Part shown: positions 42,836 through 51,881 of the stretch, piece by piece
Layout: each line of letters opens with the position of its first letter
How positions within the stretch are numbered: the stretch's first letter is position 1
NCBI RefSeq assembly: GCF_000472925.1
Contig: NZ_KI421479.1
Coordinates: 278,792-342,791 of the forward strand
DNA length: 64,000 bases
Origin: Bradyrhizobium sp. Ec3.3
Lineage (GTDB): Bacteria; Pseudomonadota; Alphaproteobacteria; Rhizobiales; Xanthobacteraceae
Direction of reading: 5' to 3'
Notes under the pieces: model-generated
Databases searched by the model: none
What the model was told of the DNA's origin: nothing
Seen by the model: only the letters and a program-made list of their open reading frames with translations
Position numbers and translations under genes: made by a program

Positions 42836-44284
42836 TCAGCCGGGGAATGTGTAGCCGGTCTTCACCGTGGTGTAGAATTCGCGGGCGTACGAACCCTGCT
42901 CGCGGGCGCCGTAGCTCGATCCCTTCCGGCCGCCGAACGGCACGTGATAGTCGACGCCGGCGGTCGGCAGGTTGACCATCACCATGCCGGACTCGCTGTT
43001 GCGCTTGTAATGCGTGGCGTATTTCAGGCTGGTGGTGCAGATCCCTGAGGCGAGGCCGAACTCGGTGTCGTTGGAGATCGCCAGCGCTTCCTCGTAGTTC
43101 TTGGCGCGGATGACTGCAGCGACGGGACCGAAGATTTCCTCACGCGCGATGCGCATGTTGTTGTTGGCCTCCGTGAACAGCGCCGGCTGGAGATAATGGC
43201 CGGGCGTTTCGCGCTTGAGCAGCTCGCCGCCCCAGGCGAGCTTTGCGCCTTCGTCCTGGCCGATCTTGATGTAGCGCAGGTCCTGGTCGAGCTGGCTCTG
43301 ATCGACGACGGGGCCGATATGGACGCCCGCCTTGAGTGCGTCGTCCACCGACAGGCCTTTCAGGCGCTCGGCCATCGCCGCGACGAAGCGGTCATGGATG
43401 CCTTCGGTGACGATCAGGCGCGAGGACGCCGTGCAGCGCTGGCCGGTCGAGAAATAGGCGCCGTTGACGGCGACCTCGACGGCGGTCTTGAGGTCCGCAT
43501 CGTCGAGCACGACCAGCGGATTCTTGCCGCCCATCTCGAGCTGGAATTTCTTCATGGGGTTCGAGAGCACGCAGGCCTGCGCGATCTTGCGCCCCGTCTG
43601 CACAGAGCCGGTGAAGGAAATCGCGGCGACGTCGGGATGGTCGAGCAAGGTCTGGCCGACCACGGAGCCGGAGCCGACGACGAGGTTGAATACGCCGGCC
43701 GGAATGCCGGAGCGGGTGATGATTTCGGACAGCGCGTGCCCGGAGCCCGGCACGAGCTCGGCCGGCTTGAACACCACCGTGTTGCCGTAGCAGAGCGCGG
43801 GCGCGATCTTCCAGGCGGGGATCGCGATCGGGAAGTTCCAGGGCGTGATCATGCCGATGACGCCGACCGGCTCGCGGGTGATCTCGACCTCGAGGCCGGG
43901 ACGCACGGAGGCGCCCTTCTCGCCGATCAGGCGGAGCGCTTCGCCGGCGAAGAACGCGAAGATCTGGCCGGCGCGGGCGACCTCGCCAATGCCTTCGGGA
44001 AGGGTCTTGCCTTCCTCGCGGGCGAGCAGGCGGCCGAGCTCTTCCTTGCGGGCGAGGATTTCGGTCGAGATCCTGGTCAGCGCGTCAAAGCGCTCCTGCG
44101 GCGTCGAGCGCGCCCAGGCCGGGAAAGCGGCCTTGGCAGCCGCGATGGCCTTTTCGGTCTGCGCCTTGTCGGCCTTGGCATATTCGCCGACGACGTCGTT
44201 GGTGTTGGAGGGGTTGATGTTCTTGGTGATGCCGGAGCCGTCGACCCATTCACCGCCAATGAAATTCTTCAGGATCGCAGTCAT
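42836..44284 (-). CDS. Alpha-ketoglutarate semialdehyde dehydrogenase
   Basis: NAD(P)-dependent aldehyde dehydrogenase of 482 residues. The catalytic cysteine is C284 (GQRCTASSRL) and the general base is E250 (FQLEMGGKNP); TPWNFPIAIP and the FTGSVQTG cofactor loop are present. In the hexarate pathway it oxidises 2,5-dioxopentanoate, made by KdgD, to 2-oxoglutarate; that role follows from the operon. It lies 21 bases after gudD. Confidence 0.92.
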   Translation of the reverse strand: MTAILKNFIGGEWVDGSGITKNINPSNTNDVVGEYAKADKAQTEKAIAAAKAAFPAWARSTPQERFDALTRISTEILARKEELGRLLAREEGKTLPEGIGEVARAGQIFAFFAGEALRLIGEKGASVRPGLEVEITREPVGVIGMITPWNFPIAIPAWKIAPALCYGNTVVFKPAELVPGSGHALSEIITRSGIPAGVFNLVVGSGSVVGQTLLDHPDVAAISFTGSVQTGRKIAQACVLSNPMKKFQLEMGGKNPLVVLDDADLKTAVEVAVNGAYFSTGQRCTASSRLIVTEGIHDRFVAAMAERLKGLSVDDALKAGVHIGPVVDQSQLDQDLRYIKIGQDEGAKLAWGGELLKRETPGHYLQPALFTEANNNMRIAREEIFGPVAAVIRAKNYEEALAISNDTEFGLASGICTTSLKYATHYKRNSESGMVMVNLPTAGVDYHVPFGGRKGSSYGAREQGSYAREFYTTVKTGYTFPG

Positions 44285-44305
44285 CTTTTTCCTCCAGGAA
44301 AGTTT

Positions 44306-45658
44306 TTAGCGCACGAGGCAAGGACGCTTGTCGTCGAAGGTCCAGCCGGGGATCAGGTACTGCATGGCAATAGCGTCATCCCGGGCACCAAGTCCATGCT
44401 GCTTGTAGAGGCCATGCGCGGCTTCGATGGCTGCCCGGTCGATTTCGATGCCCAGGCCCGGTTTGTCGGGGATGGCGATCTTGCCGCCCTTGATCTGGAG
44501 CGGCTCCTTGGTGAGCGCCTGGCCGTCCTGCCAGATCCAGTGGGTGTCGATCGCGGTGACGTTGCCGGGGGCGGCGGCGCCGACATGGGTGAACATGGCG
44601 AGCGAGATGTCAAAGTGGTTGTTGGAGTGCGAGCCCCAGGTCAGGCCGTTGTCGCGGCAGGTCTGGGCGACGCGCACCGAGCCTTGCATGGTCCAGAAGT
44701 GGGGGTCGGCCAGCGGGATATCAACCGCACCGAGACGCAGCGCATGGGAGAGCTGGCGCCAGTCGGTCGCGATCATATTGGTCGCCGTCGGCAGCCCGGT
44801 GGCGCGGCGGAACTCGGCCATGATCTCGCGGCCGGAGAAGCCGGCTTCGGCGCCGCAGGGGTCCTCGGCATAGGCGAGGATGCCGTGCATGCCCTTGCAG
44901 AGCCGGATTGCCTCATCGAGCGACCAGGCGCCGTTGGGATCGAGCGTCACGCGCGCATTCGGAAAACGCTTGGCGATCGCAGTGACGGCCTCGATCTCCT
45001 GCTCGCCGCGCAAGACACCGCCCTTCAGCTTGAAATCGGCAAAGCCATAGTGATCGTGGGTCGCTTCCGCGAGCCGCACGACGGTCTCCGGCGTCATCGC
45101 TTCCTGATGGCGGAGATTGAACCAGTCCGGCTTGCCGGTCTCGCCTTCGACATAGGCGAGACTCGTCCTGCGGCGGTCGCCGACGAAGAAGAGATAACCG
45201 AGCGTCTCGACGCTCTTGCGCTGCTGGCCTTCGCCGAGCAGGGCTGCGACGGGCAGGCCCAGATGGTGGCCGAGCAGGTCGAGAAGTGCGGATTCCACCG
45301 CGGTCACGGCGTGGATCATCACGCGCAGGTCAAAGGTCTGCTTCCCGCGGCCGCCGGCATCACGGTCGGCAAAGGCGGTGCGGATTTCGGCGAGGATGTT
45401 GTTCAGGGCGCCGACGGTCTTACCGATCACGAGATCGCGGGCGTCTTCCAGCGTCTTGCGGATCTTCTCGCCGCCCGGCACCTCGCCGACGCCGGTGTGA
45501 CCGGAGTTGTCGGTGAGGATGACGATGTTGCGGGTGAAGAACGGCGCATGCGCGCCGCTCAAGTTGAGGAGCATGCCGTCGCGGCCGGCGACCGGGATCA
45601 CCTGCATCGACGTGACGATTGGTGCGCCGGCGACTGACGCGCTGGAGACTTCGACCAT
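44306..45658 (-). CDS. gudD: Glucarate dehydratase
   Basis: Enolase-superfamily dehydratase of 450 residues that turns D-glucarate (and L-idarate) into 5-keto-4-deoxyglucarate. The acid/base lysine motif FKLKGG holds K210 and K212, metal ligands are in LDPNGAW (D240, N242) and AEDPCGAE (E265), and the histidine pair lies in SHSNNHFD. Length equals that of the E. coli enzyme. Because both gudD and garD are present, either sugar diacid can enter the pathway. Confidence 0.94.
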   Translation of the reverse strand: MVEVSSASVAGAPIVTSMQVIPVAGRDGMLLNLSGAHAPFFTRNIVILTDNSGHTGVGEVPGGEKIRKTLEDARDLVIGKTVGALNNILAEIRTAFADRDAGGRGKQTFDLRVMIHAVTAVESALLDLLGHHLGLPVAALLGEGQQRKSVETLGYLFFVGDRRRTSLAYVEGETGKPDWFNLRHQEAMTPETVVRLAEATHDHYGFADFKLKGGVLRGEQEIEAVTAIAKRFPNARVTLDPNGAWSLDEAIRLCKGMHGILAYAEDPCGAEAGFSGREIMAEFRRATGLPTATNMIATDWRQLSHALRLGAVDIPLADPHFWTMQGSVRVAQTCRDNGLTWGSHSNNHFDISLAMFTHVGAAAPGNVTAIDTHWIWQDGQALTKEPLQIKGGKIAIPDKPGLGIEIDRAAIEAAHGLYKQHGLGARDDAIAMQYLIPGWTFDDKRPCLVR

Positions 45659-45685
45659 CGGCTGCTCCTCCCTTTTTTCGTTTCG

Positions 45686-46630
45686 CTATTCTGCCGCCTG
45701 TTGTGCCGATTGCGCGGCGGGCAGGTTTTGCACGAGCGCGGTGAGTTCCGCCATCTCCTGCTCGGTGAGATCAGTGAGCGGTGGGCGGACCGGACCGGAG
45801 TCGCGGCCGATCACCTTCTTGCCGGCCTTGATGATCGAGACCGCATAGCCCTTCTTGCGGTTGCGGATGGCGATCAGCGGCAGGATGAAGTTCTTCAGGC
45901 CGGCGTGAATGGCCTCATGATCGCGCTTGCGTACGGCGGCGTAGAACCTGGTCGCAAACTCCGGCACGAAGTTGAATACGGCCGACGAGTAGGTCGTCAC
46001 GCCCATGTCGAGATAGGGCAGGGCAAACGTCTCAGCCGTGGGCAGGCCGCCGATATAGGTGAGGCGGTCGCCGAGCTTGGTGTAGACGCGGGTCATCAGC
46101 TCGATGTCGCCGATGCCGTCCTTGTAGCCGACGAGATTCGGGCAGCGCTCGGCGAGGCGCGCGAGCGTGTCGGGCTGGAGGATTGCATTGTCGCGGTTGT
46201 AGACGATGACGCCGATCTTCACGGCGGCGCAGATCGCCTCGACATGGGCGGCGAGGCCCTCCTGCTCGGAATGGGTGAGATAGGGCGGCAGCAGGAGCAG
46301 GCCGTCGGCGCCGGCCTTTTCAGCGCCGATCGCGATCTCGCGTGCGGTCGCGGTGCCGTAGCCGGTGCCGGCGAGCACGGGCACGCGGCCCTTGGTCTCG
46401 TCGACGGCAACCTTCACCACTTGCGGAACCTCGGTCGGCGTCAGCGAGAAGAACTCGCCGGTGCCGCCGGCAGCGAACAGGCCGGCGACGTCATAGCCGC
46501 ACAACCAGTCCATGTTGGCGCGGTAGGTCGCCTCGTCGAAGGAGTAATCCGCCTTGAACGGCGTGACGGGGAAGGACAGGAGGCCGGAGCCGATCTTCTG
46601 GGCCATCTCCTGCGGGGTCATCTTGCTCAT
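45686..46630 (-). CDS. kdgD: 5-dehydro-4-deoxyglucarate dehydratase
   Basis: DHDPS-family enzyme of 314 residues that dehydrates and decarboxylates 5-keto-4-deoxyglucarate to 2,5-dioxopentanoate. The Schiff-base lysine is K170 in NLVGYKDGIGD, with the tyrosine Y144 in VIVYNRD, and the substrate-binding GGTGEF at 55-60. It is the first enzyme gene of the operon, 27 bases ahead of gudD; GGGAG lies before the ATG. Confidence 0.94.
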   Translation of the reverse strand: MSKMTPQEMAQKIGSGLLSFPVTPFKADYSFDEATYRANMDWLCGYDVAGLFAAGGTGEFFSLTPTEVPQVVKVAVDETKGRVPVLAGTGYGTATAREIAIGAEKAGADGLLLLPPYLTHSEQEGLAAHVEAICAAVKIGVIVYNRDNAILQPDTLARLAERCPNLVGYKDGIGDIELMTRVYTKLGDRLTYIGGLPTAETFALPYLDMGVTTYSSAVFNFVPEFATRFYAAVRKRDHEAIHAGLKNFILPLIAIRNRKKGYAVSIIKAGKKVIGRDSGPVRPPLTDLTEQEMAELTALVQNLPAAQSAQQAAE

Positions 46631-46786
46631 GGGCGCTGCTCCCTTTGGGTTTTGAAGGCGGCGCGCAAACGGGCACGCCGGTTGTTCTGGAAGACGCGCG
46701 AACCGCTGCGTCCATGGGCCGTTACTTAAGAGACCGTTCGATGCGCGTCCAAGCCAAAGCCTATATCGAATGATGCATATTCAGCA

Positions 46787-47692
46787 TCAATCTTCGATCG
46801 TCTCCGCGGCGACCAATTCGCTTGCGATTTTCACCAGTGCCGACAGCAACGGGTTCTCGTCCTCGCGCCGCCAGACCATGAAGAGCTCGACCGGAACGCG
46901 CGTGCGCAGTTTGAGCGGCCGCAGGCGCACGTCGGAGATCTTCAGGCTCGCCGCCGCCGCCGGCACGATGGCAAGCCCGAGCCCGGCCCGCACCATGGCG
47001 AGGATCGAGTGGATCTGGCTCAAATGCTGGACATAGCGCGGCAGCACGTCGGCGCGGGTGAAGAGCGCGACCAGCAGGTCGTGGAAGTAGCGGCTCTCAT
47101 AGGGCGAATACATCACGAAGGGCTGGTCGTCGAAATCCTTGATGGTCACCGACTCGGCGCTCGCCAGCGGATGCTTCTTGGGGATCGCCGCGAGCAGGGG
47201 CTCGGCGACGACACGGCGGCTGGCAAGCTCCGGCCGCGCGATCGGCGGCCGCAACAGTCCGGCATCGATCTGGCCGGAGGCGAGCGCCTCGAACTGGTCG
47301 CCGGAGACCATCTCCTTCAGCGAGAAATCGACCTCGGGCAGTCTGGCGCGGCAGGCGGCGACGAGCTCGGGCAGGAAGCCGTAAGCGGCCGCGGCCGTGA
47401 AACCGATCTTCAGCGAGCCGGTCTTGCCGAGCGCGATGCGGCGGGCGACCTGCGAGGCGCTCTCCGCGAGCTTCAGGATGCGCCGCGCCTCCGGCAGGAA
47501 GCTGCGTCCGGCCGGCGTCAGGCGAACCGAGCGGCTGGTGCGCTCCAGCAGCGGCGCGTCGATGATGTGCTCGAGCACCTGGATTTGCCGGGACAGCGGT
47601 GGTTGGGTCATGTTGAGTCGCGCGGCGGCGCGGCCGAAATGCAATTCCTCCGCCACGGTGACGAAGCAGCGGAGCTGGTTGAGGTCGAACAT
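46787..47692 (-). CDS. LysR-family transcriptional regulator
   Basis: Regulator of 301 residues. A helix-turn-helix at about 1-60 (LNQLRCFVTVAEELHFGRAAARLNMTQPPLSRQIQVLE) is followed by the LysR effector domain (about 90-295). ATG 47692 (MFDLNQLRCF) matches the family start. It lies between the transporter and the catabolic genes, all on the same strand, and probably controls them with galactarate, glucarate or a keto-intermediate as effector; the effector is inference. Confidence 0.92.
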   Translation of the reverse strand: MFDLNQLRCFVTVAEELHFGRAAARLNMTQPPLSRQIQVLEHIIDAPLLERTSRSVRLTPAGRSFLPEARRILKLAESASQVARRIALGKTGSLKIGFTAAAAYGFLPELVAACRARLPEVDFSLKEMVSGDQFEALASGQIDAGLLRPPIARPELASRRVVAEPLLAAIPKKHPLASAESVTIKDFDDQPFVMYSPYESRYFHDLLVALFTRADVLPRYVQHLSQIHSILAMVRAGLGLAIVPAAAASLKISDVRLRPLKLRTRVPVELFMVWRREDENPLLSALVKIASELVAAETIED

Positions 47693-47751
47693 CGATACTT
47701 GCCTTAGATGGATAAGGCGTTTCCCCGGCACTTCTAGCATCGATAACCTCC

Positions 47752-47781
47752 GAAACAAAGACGGCGGCTGTGAAGCCGCCG
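47752..47781 (-). terminator. Rho-independent terminator of the hexarate MFS gene
   Basis: On the minus strand: ACGGCGGCT-TCAC-AGCCGCCGT followed by CTTTGTTT, about 37 bases past the transporter stop. It separates transporter and LysR transcripts. Confidence 0.8.
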
Positions 47782-47817
47782 TAAGTTGCCTGGTCCGTTC
47801 CGGTTTCGCCGGAGCGC

Positions 47818-49164
47818 TCAGGAGGAACGCTTAAGCACCACCCGCTGGATCTGGCCGACGACCACGAGATAGGCGAACGCGGCGACCAGCGCGTTGACGC
47901 CGACGAAGACGAGGGCGCCGTTGAACGAGCCGGTTGCGGCCACGATGTAGCCGATCACGATCGGGGTGGTGATCGAGGAGAGGTTGCCAAAAGTGTTGAA
48001 CAGGCCGCCGGAGACGCCGCCGGCTTCCTTGGGCGAGGTGTCGGAGACGACTGCCCAGCCGAGCGCGCCGATGCCCTTGCCGAAGAAGGCGAGCGCCATG
48101 AAGCCGATCACCAGCGCCTGGCCGTCGACATAATTGCAGCCGATGATCGCCATCGACAGCAGCATGCCGCCGACGATCGGGATCTTGCGCGCCATGGTCA
48201 GGGAGCCGGTCTTGCGCAGAATCGCGTCCGAGATGATGCCGCCGAGCACGCCGCCGATGAAGCCGCAGAGCGCCGGCAGCGTCGCCACGAAACCCGCCTG
48301 GAGGATCGACAGGCCGCGCTCCTTGACGAGGTACACGGGGAACCAGGTCAGGAAGAAATAGGTCAGGGTGTTGATGCAGTACTGGCCGAGATAGACACCG
48401 AGCATCATGCGGTTGGAGAGAAGCTGGCGGATGTGATCCCATTTCGGGCCCGAGTCCGGTGCGCGCTCCTCCTTGGGCGTGTCGAGATCGACCAGCGCGC
48501 CGCCTTCCTTGATGTAGTCGAACTCGGCCTCGTTGATGGAGGGATGCTCCTTGGGGCCATAGATAGTCTTGATCCAGACCAGGCCCATGACGACGCCGAG
48601 CGCGCCCATCACGAAGAACACGTAGCGCCAGCCGTAGTCATGCGCGATCCAGCCCATCAGCGGCGCGAAGATCACGGTCGCGAAATACTGCCCAGAATTG
48701 AAGAAGGCCGATGCCGTGCCGCGCTCATTGCCCGGGAACCAGGCTGCCACGATGCGGGCGTTGGCGGGGAAGGAGGGCGCCTCCGCAATGCCGACTAGGA
48801 AGCGCAGGGCGAACAGCATGGCGACCGCGGTGCCCGCGCCGAGGAAGCCGACCCAGCCCTGCATCAGCGTGAACAGCGACCAGACGATGATGCTGAAGGC
48901 ATAGACGATGCGCGAACCGTAGCGGTCGAGCAGCCAGCCGCCCGGCACCTGCGCGATCACATAGGACCAGCCGAACGCCGAGAAGATGTAGCCCATGGCG
49001 ACGGGATCGAGATGGAGCTCCTTGGAGAGCGCGGGTCCGGCGATCGACAGCGTGGCGCGGTCGGCATAGTTGACCGTGGTGACCAGGAACAACATGGTCA
49101 CGATGAAAAGCCTGACGCGGGACCTCTTCACGTCCGCCGCGGACACTACTGCGCTCATGCGCAC
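47818..49164 (-). CDS. MFS hexarate (galactarate/glucarate) transporter, ACS family
   Basis: Twelve-segment MFS permease of 448 residues of the anion:cation symporter family (GudP/GarP-like). NYADRATLSIAGPAL in the first segment and SFPANARIVAAWFPGNERGTASAFFNSGQ are typical. Substrate assignment rests on the neighbouring galactarate/glucarate genes. GAGGAGG lies 7-8 bases before the first ATG, which decides the start; a second ATG is two codons on. The gene has its own terminator. Confidence 0.9.
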   Translation of the reverse strand: MRMSAVVSAADVKRSRVRLFIVTMLFLVTTVNYADRATLSIAGPALSKELHLDPVAMGYIFSAFGWSYVIAQVPGGWLLDRYGSRIVYAFSIIVWSLFTLMQGWVGFLGAGTAVAMLFALRFLVGIAEAPSFPANARIVAAWFPGNERGTASAFFNSGQYFATVIFAPLMGWIAHDYGWRYVFFVMGALGVVMGLVWIKTIYGPKEHPSINEAEFDYIKEGGALVDLDTPKEERAPDSGPKWDHIRQLLSNRMMLGVYLGQYCINTLTYFFLTWFPVYLVKERGLSILQAGFVATLPALCGFIGGVLGGIISDAILRKTGSLTMARKIPIVGGMLLSMAIIGCNYVDGQALVIGFMALAFFGKGIGALGWAVVSDTSPKEAGGVSGGLFNTFGNLSSITTPIVIGYIVAATGSFNGALVFVGVNALVAAFAYLVVVGQIQRVVLKRSS

Positions 49165-49316
49165 GCCTCCTCAGAATAAATGTTTCCTCAGGGACGACTC
49201 CTAGAGGGGCGCGCAGGAAAGTGTCCAAGTTGAAGGGAGTATCGATTGATACCGTTTTTGGATTGATGGAACGGCTGGGGGGCTGATGCGGCGGACGCCA
49301 TCGCCCCGCACTCTAC

Positions 49317-49409
49317 AGTCGTCCTGGCGAAAGCCAGGACGACTCGGGGAGGCGACTTCGCAAAGCAATCCAGCGTCTTCCCGCGGAGACGGTCCCGATT
49401 GCTCCGCCG
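49317..49409. repeat. Degenerate dispersed palindromic repeat (hybrid type)
   Basis: Begins with the hairpin AGTCGTCCTGGC-GAAA-GCCAGGACGACT and continues into GCAAAGCAATCCAGC and CCCGCGGAGAC, fragments of the TTGCGAGCG family. It appears to be a fusion of two repeat types, downstream of the AraC gene. Confidence 0.55.
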
Positions 49410-49410
49410 T

Positions 49411-50367
49411 TCACTCCCCCGGCAGCGGCGTCCTGCGCGGCGGGATGCCGAAGCGCTTCTTGTAGCTGACGGAGAAATGCGACTGGCTGGCGAAGCCGCA
49501 GCGCCAGGCGACCTCGCCGAGGTTGGTCGTGCCCTTCTGGCCGCTCGCGACGATGAGCAGATGGGCCTGCTGGAGCCGCTCCTCCAGCAGGACCTGTCCG
49601 AAGGTCGTGCCGTGATACTGGAAGATCTTGTGCAGGTAGCGGACCGAGATGCGGTGATCGAGAGCGGCGCGCTCGGGCGTCAGGGCGTGATCGGCGAGGT
49701 TGCGACGGACATAGGCTCCGATGCGGTTGAACAGCGAGGTGCCGAGCGTCTCCCGGATCAGCGCCCCGTTGTCGCGCTGATCGCGGCATTCGATCATCAG
49801 GCAGAGCATGTCGATGATGCAGTCCTCGATCCGCGCGCTGTGCTCGGAGGGCTGCATCTTCAACACCTGCTCGCCGAGCGTGGTGATGGCGGGCACCAGC
49901 AGCGGATTGGTGAAGTCGGCGGTCGCGCAGAGATCGTCGATGCCGGCGACACGGCCCGAGAGACGCTCGCGATCGATCTTGATGGTGATGTTCTCCGACG
50001 CGTCAGGCACATCGATCACGTAAGCCTCCGCCGCGTTCACGAGGAAGACACTGCCCGGCATCACCAGCCCCTCGCGGCCGCGCTGCTGGAAGCGCATGGC
50101 GTGGCGGGTCGGAAACAGGAAGACGAAATCCTCGGTCTTGTCTGCCTTGGCCGCCTCCTTGCGCCGGATCACGCGCTGCGCGTCGGCGCGAAAATTGGAG
50201 ACGCCCATGATGTCCGACTGCCAGTCGATCAACTCGCCGCGCAGCCGGTCGGTGTGGGCCGACTTGATGTCGAGCCGGTAGTAGACTTCGGCCATGGCCT
50301 GCCGCCAGGCCTCGATGCTTCCCTGTCCGTCAATTCCGGCAGTCGAATATGAGTTGCTCTGCGTCAT
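49411..50367 (-). CDS. AraC-family transcriptional regulator
   Basis: Regulator of 318 residues. The N-terminal ligand-binding domain (about 20-190, of the FeaR/NphR type) is followed by a double helix-turn-helix (about 205-305, ISVRYLHKIFQYHGTTFGQVLLEERLQQA and VAWRCGFASQSHFSVSYKKRFG). It diverges from the ABC importer/amidohydrolase operon across 217 bases and is therefore the likely activator of that operon, responding to its amide substrate or a product. Relatives such as NphR control degradation of small aromatics and nitriles. The start at 50367 (MTQSNSYSTA) was preferred over an ATG seven codons upstream. Confidence 0.9.
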   Translation of the reverse strand: MTQSNSYSTAGIDGQGSIEAWRQAMAEVYYRLDIKSAHTDRLRGELIDWQSDIMGVSNFRADAQRVIRRKEAAKADKTEDFVFLFPTRHAMRFQQRGREGLVMPGSVFLVNAAEAYVIDVPDASENITIKIDRERLSGRVAGIDDLCATADFTNPLLVPAITTLGEQVLKMQPSEHSARIEDCIIDMLCLMIECRDQRDNGALIRETLGTSLFNRIGAYVRRNLADHALTPERAALDHRISVRYLHKIFQYHGTTFGQVLLEERLQQAHLLIVASGQKGTTNLGEVAWRCGFASQSHFSVSYKKRFGIPPRRTPLPGE

Positions 50368-50468
50368 GGCGCTCAGCTCAGGGTTCACTCGCGGACATGC
50401 GGTTCAAAAGGCATTCAAGAAGTGTACCAGCGGCGCAGGCGTTCTCCCAAATACCACCGGTTGCAGGC

Positions 50469-50496
50469 GTGCGCTCTGGCAAAAAACACAGTGCGC
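50469..50496. promoter_or_regulatory. Direct GTGCGC repeat, candidate AraC operator
   Basis: GTGCGC occurs at 50469-50474 and 50491-50496, 22 bases apart, which puts the two on the same DNA face, as for AraC-type half-sites. It lies midway between regulator and importer genes. The motif is short, so chance is possible. Confidence 0.35.
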
Positions 50497-50584
50497 CCAA
50501 CGAAAAGACGATGGCGTCGCTTCAGACCTAGCTTGGCCCCGCATTGCAGATCGGCCTCATGGCCGAAGCAGGAGGGGGTTCTCA

Positions 50585-51880
50585 ATGACCACGAAATTCA
50601 CGCGCAGGCGCGTTTTGACGGCGGTACCGGCCGCCGCTGCGGCTGCGGCGCTTCCAGCTCCGTACATCTCCGGTGCGACCAGGGCCGCCTCGAACGATCC
50701 GATCCTGATCGGCGTGCCGACGGCCCAGACCGCCCAGGCCGGCGTTGCCGACCACCAAGACTATCTCAACGGCACGACGCTCGCCATCGAGGAGATCAAT
50801 GCCGCCGGCGGTGTGCTCGGGCGGCAGCTCAAGACCGTCGTCGTCGACATCGATCCGCTGTCGCCGGAGAGCGGACAGGTCGCGGTGAACAAGCTGATCG
50901 ACGCCAAAGTGCATGCGATGTCCTGCGCCTTCGTGTTCACGCCGGTGCCGGTCGCCGACGTCTCGGCGCGCTACAAGGCGCCGTTCCTCTGGGGCCTGAC
51001 GCAGCGCAACTTCACCGACATTCTCAGCAAGAGCGGCGACAAATACTCCCACATCTTCCAAACCGACCCGTCGGAAGTGCACTACGGCTACACGTTTCCG
51101 ATCTTCCTGAAGGCGATGCGCGACCAGGGCGTGTGGAAGCCGATCAACAACGGCGTCCATATCGTGCAGGAGCAGATCGCCTACAACCAGACCATTTCCA
51201 AGGCGTTGCAGGCTGCGCTCCCCAAGAGCGAGTTCAAGCTCGCAGGGGTCACCGACATCCAGTATCCGGTGCAGGATTGGGGCTCGGTGATCCAGGAGAT
51301 CAAGAAGGTCGGTGCGGGCGCGGTGATGATCGACCACTGGGTCGCCGCCGAATATGCCGCCTTCGTCAAGCAGTACAGCGCCGATCCACTCAAGGGTACG
51401 CTCGTCTACTTGCAATACGGGCCCTCGCAGCCGGAATTTCTCGAGCTGTCGGGCCCTGCCGCGGAAGGCTTCGTCTGGAGCACCGTGCTCGGCGTCTATG
51501 CCGACGATAAGGGCAAGGAATTCCGCGCCAAATACAAGAAGCGTTTCCCGGGCATCATGGGGCTTTGCTACACGGGCAACGGCTACGACGTGACCTACTA
51601 CCTCAAGGCCGCGTGGGAAGCGGTTGGCGATCCCTCCAACTTCAAGGGGGTGTGCGACTGGGTGCGCAAGACGCCGTATCGCGGCGTGTGCGGCTACATG
51701 AGCATGAACAATGCGCTCCAGGAGTGCGCGCATTACCCCGACACGGGCGATGCGTTCGGCGCCAAGGAGCTGGAGCAGGGCATGGCCCAGCTCTTCTTCC
51801 AGGTGCAGAACAACGAGCACAAGATCGTCTATCCGGATGTCCTGCGCGAGAGCGCGCTGCGCAAGGCGCCGTGGTGGTGA
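50585..51880 (+). CDS. ABC substrate-binding protein, branched-chain amino-acid/amide type
   Basis: Periplasmic binding protein of 431 residues (Peripla_BP_6, LivK/AmiC/UrtA group). A twin-arginine-like signal (TRRRVLTAVPAAAAAAALPAPYI) is followed by the ligand domain with ILIGVPTAQTAQAGVADHQDYLNG and ALEEINAAGGVLGRQLKTVV-like strands. AGGAGGGGG precedes the ATG. Homologues bind urea, short-chain amides and hydrophobic amino acids. In this operon the ligand is probably the amide that the downstream hydrolase cleaves. Confidence 0.9.
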   Translation: MTTKFTRRRVLTAVPAAAAAAALPAPYISGATRAASNDPILIGVPTAQTAQAGVADHQDYLNGTTLAIEEINAAGGVLGRQLKTVVVDIDPLSPESGQVAVNKLIDAKVHAMSCAFVFTPVPVADVSARYKAPFLWGLTQRNFTDILSKSGDKYSHIFQTDPSEVHYGYTFPIFLKAMRDQGVWKPINNGVHIVQEQIAYNQTISKALQAALPKSEFKLAGVTDIQYPVQDWGSVIQEIKKVGAGAVMIDHWVAAEYAAFVKQYSADPLKGTLVYLQYGPSQPEFLELSGPAAEGFVWSTVLGVYADDKGKEFRAKYKKRFPGIMGLCYTGNGYDVTYYLKAAWEAVGDPSNFKGVCDWVRKTPYRGVCGYMSMNNALQECAHYPDTGDAFGAKELEQGMAQLFFQVQNNEHKIVYPDVLRESALRKAPWW

Positions 51881-51881
51881 C

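Noticed and set aside
50531..50548. Possible sigma-54 promoter (TTGGCCCCGCATTGCA) ahead of the ABC importer
   Set aside because: The GG to GC spacing is 9 bases, not 10, and the flanking consensus bases do not match.
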